From: Vulcanimicrobiota bacterium
GTDB taxonomy: Bacteria; Vulcanimicrobiota; Xenobia; Xenobiales; JADMJV01
DNA: 64,000 nt
Direction: 5' to 3'
NCBI GenBank assembly: GCA_019637395.1
Contig: JAHBVR010000002.1
Location: 319,495-383,494, forward strand
Shown piece by piece: positions 23,842 through 34,618 of this stretch (position 1 is the first letter of the stretch; each line of letters starts with the position of its first letter). Below the pieces are notes generated by a model that searched no databases, was not told the DNA's origin, and worked only from the letters and a program-made list of their open reading frames with translations. A program made the translations under genes and the position numbers.

Positions 23842-26800
23842 TTAGGTCGCTCTCAGCAGGTTGGTCAAAACTCCTCGAGAGACGTTGGCGGCGGCCGGGT
23901 AGCCGGCCGGTAATTGCTGCCAGGTAGTGACCAGTTGGCGTAAACTGAGTGCCTGAGATTCGTCCAGACGCTGGCGGGCCAATTGTTCCAAGAGGTTGGT
24001 AAAGGCGTTGCCGACCAGGCCTAATTGCTCGCCGGGGCGTTCGCTGCCCAGGGTGATGCCCAGCAGAGTGAGAAAGTAAATCAGGCGTGGTAGGGAGGCG
24101 GCCCCTACGCTACCTACTTCGCGGCCGCAACTGACGCAACTGAGGCAGATGAAAGAGACGTATTTGGGCCCTTTGTAGGTTTCCAAGGCGCCATAGCATT
24201 CCGAGAGCAACTGGGTGAGGCCGACCCAGTTATAGTTGATGCGGGGTACCTGCAAGATGGCTTCGCAGAGCTTGAGAACGCTGTCGACCAGGTCGCTGTT
24301 GGCCTGATCGGGGCGCTGCACCAGGCTGTTGCGCACGGCCGTGACAGCATCGACCACGAAGCTCTCTTCGGCGGGCTTGCCGTCCTTGGTCTGTTGGGTG
24401 ACCAACCGCACGGCTTTGACCAGGGCCTGCAGACGCTGAGGATCTTCCACGCCTTGACCGGACAGCGAAAGGTGACTGAGCAGGCATTCGGCCAGAACAG
24501 CCGTGAGGTCCTGACGTCCCTGTTGCTCAACCAGACGTGAGTACAACTGCACGGCCTTCTCAAAGTCAGCTGAAGCCAGTTCGTTTTGTTGTGCCTGCTG
24601 GAAGCAGCGACCGCGTTGAGCCAGCATCTGGGCCAGCATGGCGAAGATCTCGGCGTCGTTGCTGCCGGCCAGCGACATCAGCAATTCGATGCCCAGGTTC
24701 AGGTCTTCCACGCCGGCCACCAGTTCGCTCTGGCTGAGATAGGCGGCGGCGCGCTCCTGAGCCACATGAGCCAGCGGCAGGCGCAGTTCTTCTCGGCCCT
24801 GCGAGAGTAAGATGCTGAGCACCTGAGCGGCCTGCGATAGATCGGCGATGCCTGGCTGGGCGTGACCGGCGCTGATCAGCATTTTGGCCCGTTGCCGATA
24901 CATATCGGCCAGATCGCGGCCGAGATGGAACTGGCTCTCCTCCACCACCAGCGGCTGCAAGGTTTGGATGGCTGCCTCGAAGTCGTTATAGGCCTGCTCA
25001 AATTGTTGCAGGCTGGAGGATACACCGGCTTTAGCCTGCAGCACGCGGGCCTGTGATTCACGGAAATCTACCTGTTCGAACTGGGCGGCGGTGCGCTTGA
25101 GCAGTTCCAGCAGGCGCACCAACTCGTCTCCCGCTTTGGCGTGCATGCCCACGCGCACAAAATTGCGAGCCCGTTGCATTGAGGTCTGGAAGACATCATT
25201 GAAGTATTCCACCTTGCCCTGATCCAGCAGGCCCGAGAAGTGCTCCTGACTGCGCTGAATCTCTTCTTCGGCGGCGCCATATTCTTTCAGGGTGACCGAG
25301 ACGGCGCTGTTGACCACCTGGGTCCGGCTGATTTCATCCAACCACGGGCCCTTGCGGTCTTTGCTCCACAGCTCCTTATAGCGCTTGATGGCCTGCTCGA
25401 GAGCGTCCCGGGCCGGATTCGATTCGTTCAAGCTCAGTAAGGTGCGACCTAAGCGGCGGTAAGCAAGGGCTTGTTCGTCCAGCAAATGGGCCTGCCCCTC
25501 GGCTTCTACCAACTTGCTGTAGAGAGCGAGAGTTTTCTGCAGTTCCTGTTTGGCCGTTTGATGCTGCCCCTGACGCTCCAACACCTCGGCCCGAGTGGAG
25601 TAGGCCTGGGCCAACAAGGGTCGGCAGTCCTGGCCATCTTTGCTGGCCACCTCCAGAGCCTCGACCGAGCGATTGACTTCTTCTTGAGCGCGATCCAGGT
25701 GGCCGGTGGTCAGGCTGACGCGAGCCAGGTCTCCATACGCTTCCGCCAACCCCAGCAAGTAGGTCGGACCACCTTTATTCTGGAGTAGATCGGTATAGAT
25801 TTTGACGGCTGCTTCGAAGTCCCCGCGGGCTTTCTCGCTGTGAAGAAGGCGCCGGCTGCTTTCGCCGCGCAGGGAGTAAAGTTGAGCTTCTTGCTCGGGA
25901 TCGCCGGTGAGAGTGGCTTTGAGCAGTTTGAGGGCTTGATCGGAGTCCTCGACCACATCCGCGTAACGGCCCAACTGCAGGCCCAGGGCGGCTTTCTGTC
26001 GATGCACCTGGAGCAGCAGGGAAGTGACTTCGCCGCTTTCATTGCGCAGCAAGTTCAGGGCCGCGGTAAGGTCCGACTGGCAGGACTCTTCTTGCTTGTC
26101 GAGGCGATAGACTTCGGCCCGCTGCATGAATTCCTGGGCCAGAGCCAGGCTCTGGTCACCGCGGCCTTCGTTGACCAACTTTTGACGTAGTTCGATGGCC
26201 TTGCTGAAGTCGCGTAAGCCTTCTTTAGGTTGCTTGGCACTCAGTTGGGTCTGGCCTCGTTGCGAGAAAGCCTCGGCCAGCTCGTCGCGGTGATCGAGAC
26301 GTCCCTCGTCGACCAGCTGCGTGCTGAGGGTGATGGATTTGGTGAAGTCGCGTTGCGCTTTGTCGGGTTGGTCGGTGGCCAGATAGCTCAGGCCACGTGC
26401 GAAGTGGGCGCGTTCCAGGATGGCGCGCACATCCAGGCTGGCGTCCTTTTCGCTGAGCTGGCTGAGCATGGCTACGGCCTTGCCGGACTCGGAAAGCGAC
26501 TCCTGGTGCTGGCGTGCGCGCTGGCGTTGCTGGGCCAACTGCAAATGGCAGGAGGCCTGATCTTTAGCGTAGCGGGTCTCGTCGGCTCCCTGGCTGAGTT
26601 TGACAAAGAGCTTGATGGCCGCTTCCATGCTGCGATTGGCTTCGTTCAGGTTGTGCTTGGCGGCCCAGACCGAGGACTGATTGCGGTGGGCGTAGGCCAG
26701 CAGCGGTTGCAGGTCTTCGCGGCCCATGTCTTCCACCAGGTCGGTGAAAAGCTGGACCGATTCGGTGCTGTCTTTGAGCGCCTGGTCATATTCATGTAAG

Positions 26801-29800
26801 GCAAAGTGAATTTCGCTGCGGCGGTTGTAAGCGGCCGCCAGACCGTTGCGGAATTGGGTCTGACGCTCTTTATTGACGAGCGTGTCGAAGAGTTCGACCG
26901 AGCGATCGAGATCGGCCAGGGCGCGCTGGCGGCGATGCAGGGTCAGGTAGGTGAGACCGCGGCTGTTGAGCGCCCAGGCCAGCTCGTCCTTGAGATCGTT
27001 GCGCTCGTGTTCTTCGGTGAGTTCGCGCAGGCACTCGACCCAGAGGTCGAGCAGACTCAGCTTTTGGTGGGGGCGAGCGCTGCCCTCCAGGGCTTGAGAG
27101 ACGGCGATGCGCTTCTTTTGCAACTCCTTGTTGCGCACTACCCACTCCAGGGTGGTAACATCCTTGCTGAGCAGGCTCCAGCGGTAGAGGCGGTAGAAAT
27201 TGGCTCGCGCCCATTCTCGGCCCTGCTCGCTCTGAAGTTTGAGTTCGCCGGCCTGTTGCAGACTGTGCACGGTCCAACCGCACAGAATGCGGCAAACGTC
27301 CTGGAAGGCTTCCTGATTCTGGTTGATCAGGAAGTCTCGTAAGCTCTCGTGAGCGATGTCTACGGTAAGAAACATCCCCAGTTTTTGCTGGACCAGCATG
27401 GCCGGCAACAGGTCGACCAGTTCCTTGACCGTTTCCACGGAACTACCCCACTGGTCGATGTCGTCCCACGACATCGGTTCGAAGGCCGCGCACAGAGTCA
27501 TTAAAAAGTGTTGAATGGCGTGAAATCGATCGGGTCTTTGGACGCGCAATTCCTGGGTCAGGGTGGCGTAAAGTTCTTTATATTTGGTTCCGGGATCGCT
27601 GAGTTGATTGGCGGCTGCCTGTCCACCCAGGCGACTGTAGTGGAGTCTGTATTCGTTGGCCTGCATGATGGCCCCGCGAGTCGGCTGGGCCTGGATGATC
27701 TGAGCCAGGTCAGCGTCCAGTTGCTTACGGTACTCGGCCGCGACCGGCTCGAGGGTGATGCGAGTGGCGGGGAGGCCTTTGAGTTTGCTCAAGAAGGTTT
27801 CGGGCGCGTCCGGGCGGTGGCTGATGACTACATAGACGTTGTCCGGTAGCTGTGGTGGCAGAAAATCGGCCGGGCTCACTCCGTCCTCCTGCTGGCGGCG
27901 GTCGATTTCGTCAAGGTAGAGCAGCACCGGACCGCGGTTTTGGACGGTCAATAGAGTGGTAAAGGCCGCGAAACGATCCGGTCTTTTTTCGCTGGGGTAT
28001 TGGACGGCCAGATCCTGCAGCGCCAACCGGTCAAGAGGCTGGATGCGATGGGTTCGAGGCGTATTGGACGCTTGAATCTGGTCATTGATGGTTTCGATGA
28101 AGATTTCGTAGTCGCCGAAGGGGCGGCGCGCGGTCTTCAGGTAAGCGATGCGAATTCCGCGCGGATGAACCTGAGGAGCGGAATTCTCCAGGTAGCTCCC
28201 CAGGTAGGATTTGCCGACGCCCGATTCGCCTTCGATAATCAGATAGCCGGAGCGCGCTTTGTTGATAAAGCCGCGTATCTGTTCGATAAGATAGCCGAAG
28301 TCGAAGTGCGCCATGCGTTCTTGTAGAGATTGGGTGACTTCGTCCAGAGCGGCCCGGTCAGCCGAGTTCCACGCCTGCCAGGGGGGTGCCGGCGGGCCGG
28401 AATTGGGGTCGAACTGATAGGTGTCGTATTCTTCGATTTCTTCTTCGACGGGAATGACGGTGAGAGTTTCCTCGGCGGGCCGATGCGGCATGAGCACGCT
28501 GGCGGCCGCCGTGCCGATTTCCGCAGCGGGCGGTATTGTCGCTGCTTCAGGTAGAAACGAGACTGAGGGAGCAACCGGAACTTCGGCCACCAGCGGAGGT
28601 GCTACAGGCGCTTCCGCGACGACAGAAATTGGCGGAGCCACGGGTTCGCTGGGAGCTTCGACGGCGGGGATCGGTGGAGCTACCGGTTCCACCGGCGGGG
28701 CGGGCGGAGCCACGGGTTCGCTGGGAGCTTCGACGACGGGGACTGGCGGAGCTACCGGTTCCACCGGCGGAGCGGGCGGAGCGACGGGTTCGATGGGAAC
28801 TTCGACGGTGGGGATCGGTGGGGCTATCAGTTCCATCGGTGGGGCGGGCGGAGCGACGGGTTCGATGGGAGCTTCGACAGCGGGAACCGGTGGGGCTACC
28901 GGTTCCACCGGCGGAGCGGGCGGAGCGACGGGTTCGATGGGAGCTTCGACGACGGGGACCGGCGGAGCTACCGGTTCCACCGGAGGGACGGGCGGAGCCA
29001 CGGGTTCGATGGGAACTTCGACGGTGGGGATGGGCAGAGCTATCGGTTCCACCGGCGGGGGCGGAGCGACGGGTTCGAGCGGAGCTTCGACGACGTGGGC
29101 CGGTGGAGCCACTGGTTCGATCGGGGTTTCGACGGCGGGGACCGGTGGAGCTACCGATTCGACTACCGCTGCCGGTGTTGGCGGGACGGATGGAGCTTCC
29201 AGAGAGGCGAACCAATCCTCTCCGGAATCAGGTGGTGGGGGCGCGGGGAAATCCGGAACGGTCGCCAGCGGGGGTACCGGCACCGCTTCAGTCGGAGGCA
29301 CGGTGGGAGGGGGCACCGGTACCGAAGGAGCGGGATCCAAGCCCAGAATGGATTCCAGGCTGGGCGAGTCGTCAGCCACCGGAGGCGGCGTGGGTGGGGA
29401 GACTGGAATCGTTTCTTCGAAAAGAGAGGGCACAATCAGGTCTGGCTCGGCCGTAACGGGAGGGGGAGCAATCGGCGTGGCCTCGACCAATGGAGGTGCC
29501 ACGGCCTGCGGCTCATCGGTCAGAAGCTGATCCAGACTAACCCCGGAAACCGGGACTTCCGTCGTGAGGGGGGGGACGATAGGGGTAGATTCTGGGACGC
29601 TCAGGGTCGCGGGAGAGTCAAGGTTCGCTCCCAGGGGAGGGACCACAGCCGCCGGTTCATCGTTCGGTGATGGTGCTGCTTCTACCACGGGCGGGACGAC
29701 TGGCGCGGGCGGCCGGTCCGCCAGCGGTACATCAAGAGCGGGAACCACTTCCGCCACGGGCGGAGCTACCGGAGCTGGCGGCTCATCGGCCAGCAGCTCG

Positions 29801-32364
29801 TCCAGCGAGGGGGCGGCTTCCACCACGGGCGGAGCTACCGGGGCGGGCGGCCCATCGGCCAGCAGTTCGTCCAGCGAGGGAGCGGCTCCCACCACGGGCG
29901 GAGCTACCGGGGCGGGCGGTTCATCAGCCAGCAGTTCGTCCAGCGAGGGAGCGGCTTCCAGCACGGGCGGAGCTACCGGAGCGGGCGGCTCTTCGGCCAG
30001 CAGTTCGTCCAGGGAGGGGACCGCTTCCACCACGGGCGGAACAGCGGGCGCGGGCGGCTCTTCGGCCAGCAGTTCGTCCAGGGAGGGGACTGCTTCCACC
30101 ACGGGCGGAACAGCGGGCGCGGGCGGCTCTTCGGCCAGCAGTTCGTCCAGGGAGGGGGCGGCTTCCACCACGGGCGAAGCTACCGGGGCGGGCGGCTCTT
30201 CGGCCAGCAGTTCGTCCAGGGAGGGGGCGGCTTCCACCACGGGCGGAACAGCGGGCGCGGGCGGCTCATCAGCCAGCAACTCGTCCAGCGAGGGTGCTGC
30301 TTCCACCACGGGCGGAGCTACCGGGGCGGGCGGCTCTTCGGCCAGCAGTTCGTCCAGCGAGGGAGCGGCTTCCACCACGGGCGGAACAGCGGGCGCGGGC
30401 GGTTCGTCAGCCAGCAGTTCATCCAGCGAGGGAGCGGCTTCCACCGCGGGCGGAACAGCGGGCGCGGGCGGTTCGTCAGCCAGCAACTCGTCCAGCGAGG
30501 GTGCTACTTCCACCACGGGTGGAACAGCGGGCGCGGGCGGTTCGTCAGCCAGCAGTTCGTCCAGAGAGGGGGCGGCTTCCACCACGGGTGGAACAGCGGG
30601 CGCGGGCGGTTCGACAGCCAGCAGCTCGTCCAGCGAGGGGGCGGCTTCCTCCACGGGCGGAGCCACGGGGGCGGGCGGTTCGACAGCCAGCAGTTCGTCC
30701 AGCGAGGGGGCGGCTTCCTCCACGGGCGGAGCTACCGGGGCAGGCGGTTCGTCGGCCAACAATTCATCGAGACTGGGTGGTGGACCCAGAGTGTCGGTCG
30801 GCTTGACGGAGGCGGAGAAGCCAGGTGGCTTTTCCGAGACTGGTGGCAGAGACGGAGGTTCCGCCGGAAGTAATTCGTCGAGACCGGGTTCTGGCTTGGG
30901 CTCCTCGCCGAGCATTTCTTCGAGGCTGGGCTCTGGTTTGGGCTCCTCGCCGAGCATCTCTTCGAGGCTGGGCTCTGGCTTGGGCTCCTCGCCTAACAGT
31001 TCTTCGAGGCTTGGCTCAGGCTTAGGCTCGTCGGCAGCCAGCAGCTCATCCAGTGACTCTTCTACCTCCAGGATGGGAGGAGGACCCAGTTTGGGTTTTG
31101 GGGGTACAGGCACGGCCTTAGGCGTACTGGCGGCGGAATCGCCCATGAGGAAATCCAGACCCATATCACGGATCTCTCCAAATGGATTGGCGGGCTTGGC
31201 CGGAGATGCGGGCTTGTTCAGGTCGGCAATTGGATCATCGGAGAGCAATTCTTCCAAAGATTGCAGCTCCGCTTTCAGCATTTCATCAATGTCGTCGCCG
31301 GGAGCAGGCTCCACCGGTTTGGCCTCGGTCGCCGGGGGCTTTTCGACCATCTTGTAACTGTTGCTGGCTGCGTCCCATTCCACGCCTACATTGGCTTGAG
31401 CGGCCGGCTTTGCCGCCGCTGGCGGAACTTCGGCAGCGGCGGGAGTGGGAGGCACCGCTGCAGTGGCGCTGGCGGGAGCTTCAGCCGCCTTGCTGGTACC
31501 GCCAACCAACCGATACGACTTGGTGACCGGATCCCATTGCAGTCCCACATCGCCCTTGCTGGACAGCGTTTCGGCCGGTTTGGCGGGAGGAGTGGGAGTC
31601 GGGGGAGGGGTTGGAGCGGGCGCCATCGCCTCGGCGACCTGGTTGCTGACCGAGAATTCCCCTTGCGGACTGAGTTCCACCTTGAGCAAAAGCTGGCTGA
31701 GCGAGAGATTCGGCTGGGTGTCGAAGCGACAGTCCTCGCGATTGAGGAGATAGCGAAATTCTCCGGTATCCTGGCGCGGGTCCAGCCGTAGGGTCCAGCT
31801 GCTGAGGAAGTCCTGACCGGCGCGTAGCCAGATGTTGAGCAGAGGAAGCTTCATCACCAGCTGGCGAGCAGCCGCCTCGGGGTTGATGTTTTTGGCTTTG
31901 CGAATGGTGTCGGTCCAGCCGCCGAATGATTCACCGTTGCTGCTGGCGCGGCTGTCCATCCCCAGCCACCGCGAGTGTCGGCGGGCGCCAAGCCGGCTTG
32001 ACTGCAGCCGGCTGCTTAAGAAAAATACCCCGCGAATCGCATCCATAGCGGGATGATGAGGATGCTTGCTCCAGTCCAGCCACGATTGGCGGAGCAGTCG
32101 GGCCCAAACTTCGGCGCTTGGCTTTTCGTCGAGCAGCAGGGTCAAGTCGGGACCGAGCGGCGTGACGCTGCGTAGGGATCCGACGGCGATGCCGCCGTAG
32201 AGCATGGTCAGAAAGACAAAAGAGTCGTGAAGACTGCGCAAGGCATCGGAAAACTGGCCGGTTTCAAGTTGCTTTTGCAATTGCTGCAAAAGCGGCTGCA
32301 GCGGACTGCTAAAAGCACCCGCGAGCGGCTCCACTTTCCACTTAAGAAGATCCTTGGCTGTCAT
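23842..32364 (-). CDS. Giant STAND-type P-loop ATPase with SLDELL-repeat linker and TPR array
   Basis: A 2840-residue protein. Residues 1-240 form an unrecognised N-terminal domain. Two copies of an 18-residue unit follow near 272 and 320 ([35 protein letters not shown]). Residues 330-1310 are a Pro/Ala/Glu-rich linker holding a 14-residue repeat, then the 16 x 23-residue array, then other Pro repeats. Around 1355-1700 is a P-loop module: Walker A GESGVGKS (1379-1386), Walker B LLYLDEID (1481-1488), and a downstream [10 protein letters not shown] that looks like the winged-helix part of STAND NTPases. From about 1780 to 2620 come many TPRs ([33 protein letters not shown]). Near the C-terminus lies CLSCVSC, possibly zinc-binding. 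STAND proteins are signal-activated scaffolds; the trigger and effector here are unknown. Confidence 0.85.
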   Translation of the reverse strand: MTAKDLLKWKVEPLAGAFSSPLQPLLQQLQKQLETGQFSDALRSLHDSFVFLTMLYGGIAVGSLRSVTPLGPDLTLLLDEKPSAEVWARLLRQSWLDWSKHPHHPAMDAIRGVFFLSSRLQSSRLGARRHSRWLGMDSRASSNGESFGGWTDTIRKAKNINPEAAARQLVMKLPLLNIWLRAGQDFLSSWTLRLDPRQDTGEFRYLLNREDCRFDTQPNLSLSQLLLKVELSPQGEFSVSNQVAEAMAPAPTPPPTPTPPAKPAETLSSKGDVGLQWDPVTKSYRLVGGTSKAAEAPASATAAVPPTPAAAEVPPAAAKPAAQANVGVEWDAASNSYKMVEKPPATEAKPVEPAPGDDIDEMLKAELQSLEELLSDDPIADLNKPASPAKPANPFGEIRDMGLDFLMGDSAASTPKAVPVPPKPKLGPPPILEVEESLDELLAADEPKPEPSLEELLGEEPKPEPSLEEMLGEEPKPEPSLEEMLGEEPKPEPGLDELLPAEPPSLPPVSEKPPGFSASVKPTDTLGPPPSLDELLADEPPAPVAPPVEEAAPSLDELLAVEPPAPVAPPVEEAAPSLDELLAVEPPAPAVPPVVEAAPSLDELLADEPPAPAVPPVVEVAPSLDELLADEPPAPAVPPAVEAAPSLDELLADEPPAPAVPPVVEAAPSLDELLAEEPPAPVAPPVVEAAPSLDELLADEPPAPAVPPVVEAAPSLDELLAEEPPAPVASPVVEAAPSLDELLAEEPPAPAVPPVVEAVPSLDELLAEEPPAPAVPPVVEAVPSLDELLAEEPPAPVAPPVLEAAPSLDELLADEPPAPVAPPVVGAAPSLDELLADGPPAPVAPPVVEAAPSLDELLADEPPAPVAPPVAEVVPALDVPLADRPPAPVVPPVVEAAPSPNDEPAAVVPPLGANLDSPATLSVPESTPIVPPLTTEVPVSGVSLDQLLTDEPQAVAPPLVEATPIAPPPVTAEPDLIVPSLFEETIPVSPPTPPPVADDSPSLESILGLDPAPSVPVPPPTVPPTEAVPVPPLATVPDFPAPPPPDSGEDWFASLEAPSVPPTPAAVVESVAPPVPAVETPIEPVAPPAHVVEAPLEPVAPPPPVEPIALPIPTVEVPIEPVAPPVPPVEPVAPPVPVVEAPIEPVAPPAPPVEPVAPPVPAVEAPIEPVAPPAPPMELIAPPIPTVEVPIEPVAPPAPPVEPVAPPVPVVEAPSEPVAPPAPPVEPVAPPIPAVEAPSEPVAPPISVVAEAPVAPPLVAEVPVAPSVSFLPEAATIPPAAEIGTAAASVLMPHRPAEETLTVIPVEEEIEEYDTYQFDPNSGPPAPPWQAWNSADRAALDEVTQSLQERMAHFDFGYLIEQIRGFINKARSGYLIIEGESGVGKSYLGSYLENSAPQVHPRGIRIAYLKTARRPFGDYEIFIETINDQIQASNTPRTHRIQPLDRLALQDLAVQYPSEKRPDRFAAFTTLLTVQNRGPVLLYLDEIDRRQQEDGVSPADFLPPQLPDNVYVVISHRPDAPETFLSKLKGLPATRITLEPVAAEYRKQLDADLAQIIQAQPTRGAIMQANEYRLHYSRLGGQAAANQLSDPGTKYKELYATLTQELRVQRPDRFHAIQHFLMTLCAAFEPMSWDDIDQWGSSVETVKELVDLLPAMLVQQKLGMFLTVDIAHESLRDFLINQNQEAFQDVCRILCGWTVHSLQQAGELKLQSEQGREWARANFYRLYRWSLLSKDVTTLEWVVRNKELQKKRIAVSQALEGSARPHQKLSLLDLWVECLRELTEEHERNDLKDELAWALNSRGLTYLTLHRRQRALADLDRSVELFDTLVNKERQTQFRNGLAAAYNRRSEIHFALHEYDQALKDSTESVQLFTDLVEDMGREDLQPLLAYAHRNQSSVWAAKHNLNEANRSMEAAIKLFVKLSQGADETRYAKDQASCHLQLAQQRQRARQHQESLSESGKAVAMLSQLSEKDASLDVRAILERAHFARGLSYLATDQPDKAQRDFTKSITLSTQLVDEGRLDHRDELAEAFSQRGQTQLSAKQPKEGLRDFSKAIELRQKLVNEGRGDQSLALAQEFMQRAEVYRLDKQEESCQSDLTAALNLLRNESGEVTSLLLQVHRQKAALGLQLGRYADVVEDSDQALKLLKATLTGDPEQEAQLYSLRGESSRRLLHSEKARGDFEAAVKIYTDLLQNKGGPTYLLGLAEAYGDLARVSLTTGHLDRAQEEVNRSVEALEVASKDGQDCRPLLAQAYSTRAEVLERQGQHQTAKQELQKTLALYSKLVEAEGQAHLLDEQALAYRRLGRTLLSLNESNPARDALEQAIKRYKELWSKDRKGPWLDEISRTQVVNSAVSVTLKEYGAAEEEIQRSQEHFSGLLDQGKVEYFNDVFQTSMQRARNFVRVGMHAKAGDELVRLLELLKRTAAQFEQVDFRESQARVLQAKAGVSSSLQQFEQAYNDFEAAIQTLQPLVVEESQFHLGRDLADMYRQRAKMLISAGHAQPGIADLSQAAQVLSILLSQGREELRLPLAHVAQERAAAYLSQSELVAGVEDLNLGIELLMSLAGSNDAEIFAMLAQMLAQRGRCFQQAQQNELASADFEKAVQLYSRLVEQQGRQDLTAVLAECLLSHLSLSGQGVEDPQRLQALVKAVRLVTQQTKDGKPAEESFVVDAVTAVRNSLVQRPDQANSDLVDSVLKLCEAILQVPRINYNWVGLTQLLSECYGALETYKGPKYVSFICLSCVSCGREVGSVGAASLPRLIYFLTLLGITLGSERPGEQLGLVGNAFTNLLEQLARQRLDESQALSLRQLVTTWQQLPAGYPAAANVSRGVLTNLLRAT
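28590..29165 (-). repeat. Pro/Glu/Val-rich tandem repeat within the giant ATPase linker
   Basis: Coding repeat of units such as [21 protein letters not shown], alternating with [11 protein letters not shown] and [12 protein letters not shown]; lengths vary between about 25 and 31 residues. The array looks like recurring unequal exchange within the gene. Boundaries are approximate. Confidence 0.7.
29674..30777 (-). repeat. Exact 16-unit, 69-bp tandem repeat encoding SLDELL motif
   Basis: Sixteen units of exactly 69 bp (23 residues) with consensus [23 protein letters not shown], 1104 bp in total with no length variation. Fifteen units keep PSLDELL; the last reads PALDVPL and is degenerate. The unit is acidic and amphipathic at SLDELL, then Pro-rich. 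It lies in the middle of the giant ATPase at about residues 530-897. Confidence 0.95.
30862..31029 (-). repeat. Four-unit, 42-bp repeat encoding [14 protein letters not shown]
   Basis: Four copies of a 14-residue unit ([14 protein letters not shown], then twice with M for L, then [14 protein letters not shown]) adjoin the N-terminal side of the 23-residue array. They share the SLxE[LM]L motif with it, so both arrays probably derive from one ancestral motif. Confidence 0.85.
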
Positions 32365-32490
32365 GGTCGGCTTGCTTCCTGCCTAGTCGAGGCAAGAAAA
32401 TCCTGCTCGTGTTCTGTTTTCGTCCAAAGAAAACCTTGTCTTAAGCACGGTTGGCTGAGAGAGAGGCTGGCGAACAAAATTGCATAAACA

Positions 32491-32523
32491 AAAAAGAGAG
32501 GAGGCGAACCTCCTCTCTTTTTC
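32491..32523. terminator. Bidirectional Rho-independent terminator after the HU gene
   Basis: GAGAGGAGG and CCTCCTCTC form a 9-bp stem with loop CGAA, flanked by runs of A on one side and T on the other, so it can act for both strands. It lies between the HU stop and the upstream region of the giant ATPase gene. Confidence 0.9.
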
Positions 32524-32537
32524 GTACTTAGCGGACT

Positions 32538-32849
32538 TTACTTTACAGCGTCGCGCAGGGCTTTGCCGGGCTTGAAGGCCGGAACCTTGCGTGCCTTGAT
32601 GGTGATCTTGTCGCCCGTACGCGGGTTACGACCGGTACGACCTTTGCGCTCACGAATCTCAAAGCTGCCAAAGGGGATTAGGCGGATACCGCGGCCCTTC
32701 TTCAGGTTGTCCTGGATGGTGTCCAGAACAACTTTCAAGGTTTCCGCAGCGTCTTTTTTCGAGCCCTTCGTCTTGTCTGCAATTGCAGCAATCAGCTCAG
32801 TCTTCCCCATAACTTTAGCTTTGGCTTTGGGCTTGGCTTTAACCGCCAT
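32538..32849 (-). CDS. HU-family DNA-binding protein with basic N-terminal extension
   Basis: A 103-residue nucleoid protein of the HU/IHF family. The core begins at MGKTELIAAIADK (residue 14) and has the DNA-bending signature GRTGRNPRTGDKITIKA and the C-terminal PAFKPGKALRDAV. Residues 1-13 are MAVKAKPKAKAKV, a lysine-rich extension not in E. coli HU; GGAGG lies 8 nt before the first ATG, so the extension is likely translated. HU binds bent or damaged DNA and compacts the nucleoid. It stands alone between a terminator and a long A/T-rich upstream region. Confidence 0.93.
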   Translation of the reverse strand: MAVKAKPKAKAKVMGKTELIAAIADKTKGSKKDAAETLKVVLDTIQDNLKKGRGIRLIPFGSFEIRERKGRTGRNPRTGDKITIKARKVPAFKPGKALRDAVK

Positions 32850-33256
32850 GTTGACATCCTCCCTTAATTAAAGGCAATCGCGAGATCGAGGCGACGTTCA
32901 ACCAGGATGGTTCCAGGCCTGAGTTTGTCGTCCGCTCGCTTGAAGAAGATTCTTCCAACAATCCCCATGACTTTCCTTCAGAAATCTTGTTCGGATCGGG
33001 TTTTTTTTGTCTTTTTTTTGGACCGTTGGCATGGTTATTGTTGGTTACGGCCCCGGAGGTCCATAAAAGGCGTGTCTCCGGGGGGTAACACTTTCCCCAA
33101 ATGTTTTAACTCTAATCCACCTTGAGTTGCCATGTTTGAACATGGGCTGATCTGCACCGTTAGGGGCGGGAAAGCGCTCCAGGGTCGGCGGTCTCGATAA
33201 CCATGGGAGTGAAGAGGAGCCAGACGGGATCCTATATTGAAAAAAATTCCAGGATG
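32850..33256. other. Intergenic region upstream of the HU gene, with T-tracts
   Basis: About 400 bp without a gene. Its features are two runs of eight T separated by GTC at 33001-33019, a CCCCGGAG/CTCCGGGG inverted repeat at about 33053-33084, and the palindromic CATGTTTGAACATG near 33131-33144. No tRNA, small RNA or riboswitch was recognised. It probably holds the HU promoter (reading leftwards). Confidence 0.6.
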
Positions 33257-33282
33257 AAAAAAACCGCCCCGAGTGGGACGGT
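33257..33282 (-). terminator. Rho-independent terminator of the PilZ-like gene
   Basis: On the minus strand ACCGTCCC pairs with GGGGCGGT (one G-T pair) around a short loop, followed by T6. It is 5 nt after the stop of the PilZ-like gene. Confidence 0.85.
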
Positions 33283-33287
33283 CTCTT

Positions 33288-33650
33288 TTACGGTGCGTGC
33301 ATATCGGGATCCGGCTCGCCCTGAGGGTTCTGGATTAAGGCATCGATTCTCTCGCTGTCTCCAGGGTTTAATCCGGACAGCACGACGCCGGCGGCGTGGC
33401 GGTTGAAGAATTCAAAGTCCCACGATTCATGCCAGACCGCTTTGCCTCTGAGTCGAAGGGCGGGTTTACCGTCATTCAGATCGAGTTCCAGGTCGAATTC
33501 CTCGTCGGGTAACTCCTTGTTGGTGATCACGCGCATTCCGCTGCCGCCGCTTCCCAGTCCCACAACGTGGACCACGTCCATTCCGGGGATGGCGCATTGG
33601 ACGTTTTGATCCGTGGTCAGGCGCGTGTATTTGCGGCGTTCAGCTGGCAC
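33288..33650 (-). CDS. PilZ-like domain protein with degenerate c-di-GMP motif
   Basis: GTG start with GAGGTG 5 nt upstream; 120 residues. RRKYTR near the N-terminus fits the RxxxR motif of PilZ domains, and GSGGSGMRV sits where the [DN]xSxxG motif is expected, but both the acidic/Asn residue and the first Ser are replaced by Gly. The following strands (EEFDLELDLNDG, LRLRGKAVWHES) suit the PilZ barrel. Such variants may not bind c-di-GMP and may act as protein adaptors. It is downstream of rsmI and followed by a terminator. Confidence 0.7.
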   Translation of the reverse strand: MPAERRKYTRLTTDQNVQCAIPGMDVVHVVGLGSGGSGMRVITNKELPDEEFDLELDLNDGKPALRLRGKAVWHESWDFEFFNRHAAGVVLSGLNPGDSERIDALIQNPQGEPDPDMHAP

Positions 33651-33762
33651 ATTTCACCTCGCTACTAGGTTGCCCGCGAAGCGGCTTGGTGCGAGCGACC
33701 ACCAGGCGGGCGATTTTTGGTTGGTCCCAGGCTGTTCCCGATGGCCGCAGGCCAGACCTCCG

Positions 33763-34611
33763 CTAATCAGGTTTTGCGGAGATTTTCTGTTGGCACTCGA
33801 GTACAAGCCGGTACGCCTGGTTGCGCGGTAATTGGGCAAATTGCTCAAGGAATTCACGAGTTTGGGCCGCGCTAAGCCCTGATTTTAGCAGGTAGGCCGC
33901 TTGTTCGGCCGTGTTGCCTGTGTTTTTGTCCGGTTCCATCGGGCAGCCTTCCAGGATCAGAACGAACTCCCCGCGCGCCGGCGGCGGGTCCAGCAGCCAG
34001 TCCGCCAATCTGCGTTTTTGATTGCTTTCGTGGAGCTTGGTCAGCTCTCGGCAGATGCTCATGCTGCGGTCTGGTTCGCAGCATTGAGCCAGCCATTGGA
34101 GCGTCTCGCCGATTTGATGGGGGGTCTCGAAGAATACCGTGGAAACGGTCTGCTGGCATAACTCTTGCAGAAAAGCACGGCGCTCGCTTTTCTTGTGGGG
34201 AGGGAACCCGGCAAAAAGGAAGCGCCGGCTGGGTTGCCCGGCGGTGCTGAGAGCGGCCGCCAGGGAGCAGGGTCCGGCCAGGCTGTGCACGGCAATCCCG
34301 CGTGCGTGGCATTGGCTGACCAGCTTCCAGCCAGGATCGGAAATGCCGGGTGTTCCCGCGTCGCTAATCAGTCCGCAGGAACCGCCTTCCTGCATTTGCT
34401 CCAGGAGTTTGTGCTGAACGCTATCGGAGGAGTCTTCCCTATATAGTACCAGTCGCGGACATGGTATCTGCAGGGCGGAGCAAAGGCGTTGCGCGGCGGA
34501 AGTGCTCTCGCAGGCCAGCAGATCGACTTGCTGGATGGTTTCTTTGGCGCGCGGGCTAAAATCGCCCAGGTTTCCGATGGGGGTGGCGATGACCCAGAGT
34601 TTGCCTGGCAT
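33763..34611 (-). CDS. rsmI: 16S rRNA (cytidine(1402)-2'-O)-methyltransferase
   Basis: A 282-residue SAM-dependent methyltransferase of the tetrapyrrole methylase fold. The N-terminal motif PGKLWVIATPIGNLGDFSPRA and SDAGTPGISDPG near 83 are the RsmI signatures; FFETPHQIGETL near 155 and RELTKLHE near 180 follow. It modifies C1402 of 16S rRNA in the ribosomal P site. ATG 34611 lies 11 nt after the terminator of ndk and has no ribosome site, so it may be read from the ndk transcript or be leaderless. The C-terminal domain is intact. Confidence 0.94.
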   Translation of the reverse strand: MPGKLWVIATPIGNLGDFSPRAKETIQQVDLLACESTSAAQRLCSALQIPCPRLVLYREDSSDSVQHKLLEQMQEGGSCGLISDAGTPGISDPGWKLVSQCHARGIAVHSLAGPCSLAAALSTAGQPSRRFLFAGFPPHKKSERRAFLQELCQQTVSTVFFETPHQIGETLQWLAQCCEPDRSMSICRELTKLHESNQKRRLADWLLDPPPARGEFVLILEGCPMEPDKNTGNTAEQAAYLLKSGLSAAQTREFLEQFAQLPRNQAYRLVLECQQKISAKPD

Positions 34612-34618
34612 AGTGAAA

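Noticed and set aside
29674-30777. Possible CRISPR or satellite array
   Set aside because: The units are contiguous 69-bp coding repeats without spacers, in frame with a large protein.
28421-31357. Long plus-strand open frames rich in Ser/Gly/Thr (369 and 597 codons)
   Set aside because: They are antisense to the Pro/Glu repeats of the giant ATPase; a repeated codon pattern keeps the opposite strand free of stops. The minus-strand reading has a P-loop and TPR domains, and the plus frames show no domain.
32907-33125. 72-codon plus-strand frame upstream of HU
   Set aside because: It crosses the T8 tracts (Phe/Leu runs), has no ribosome site and unusual composition.
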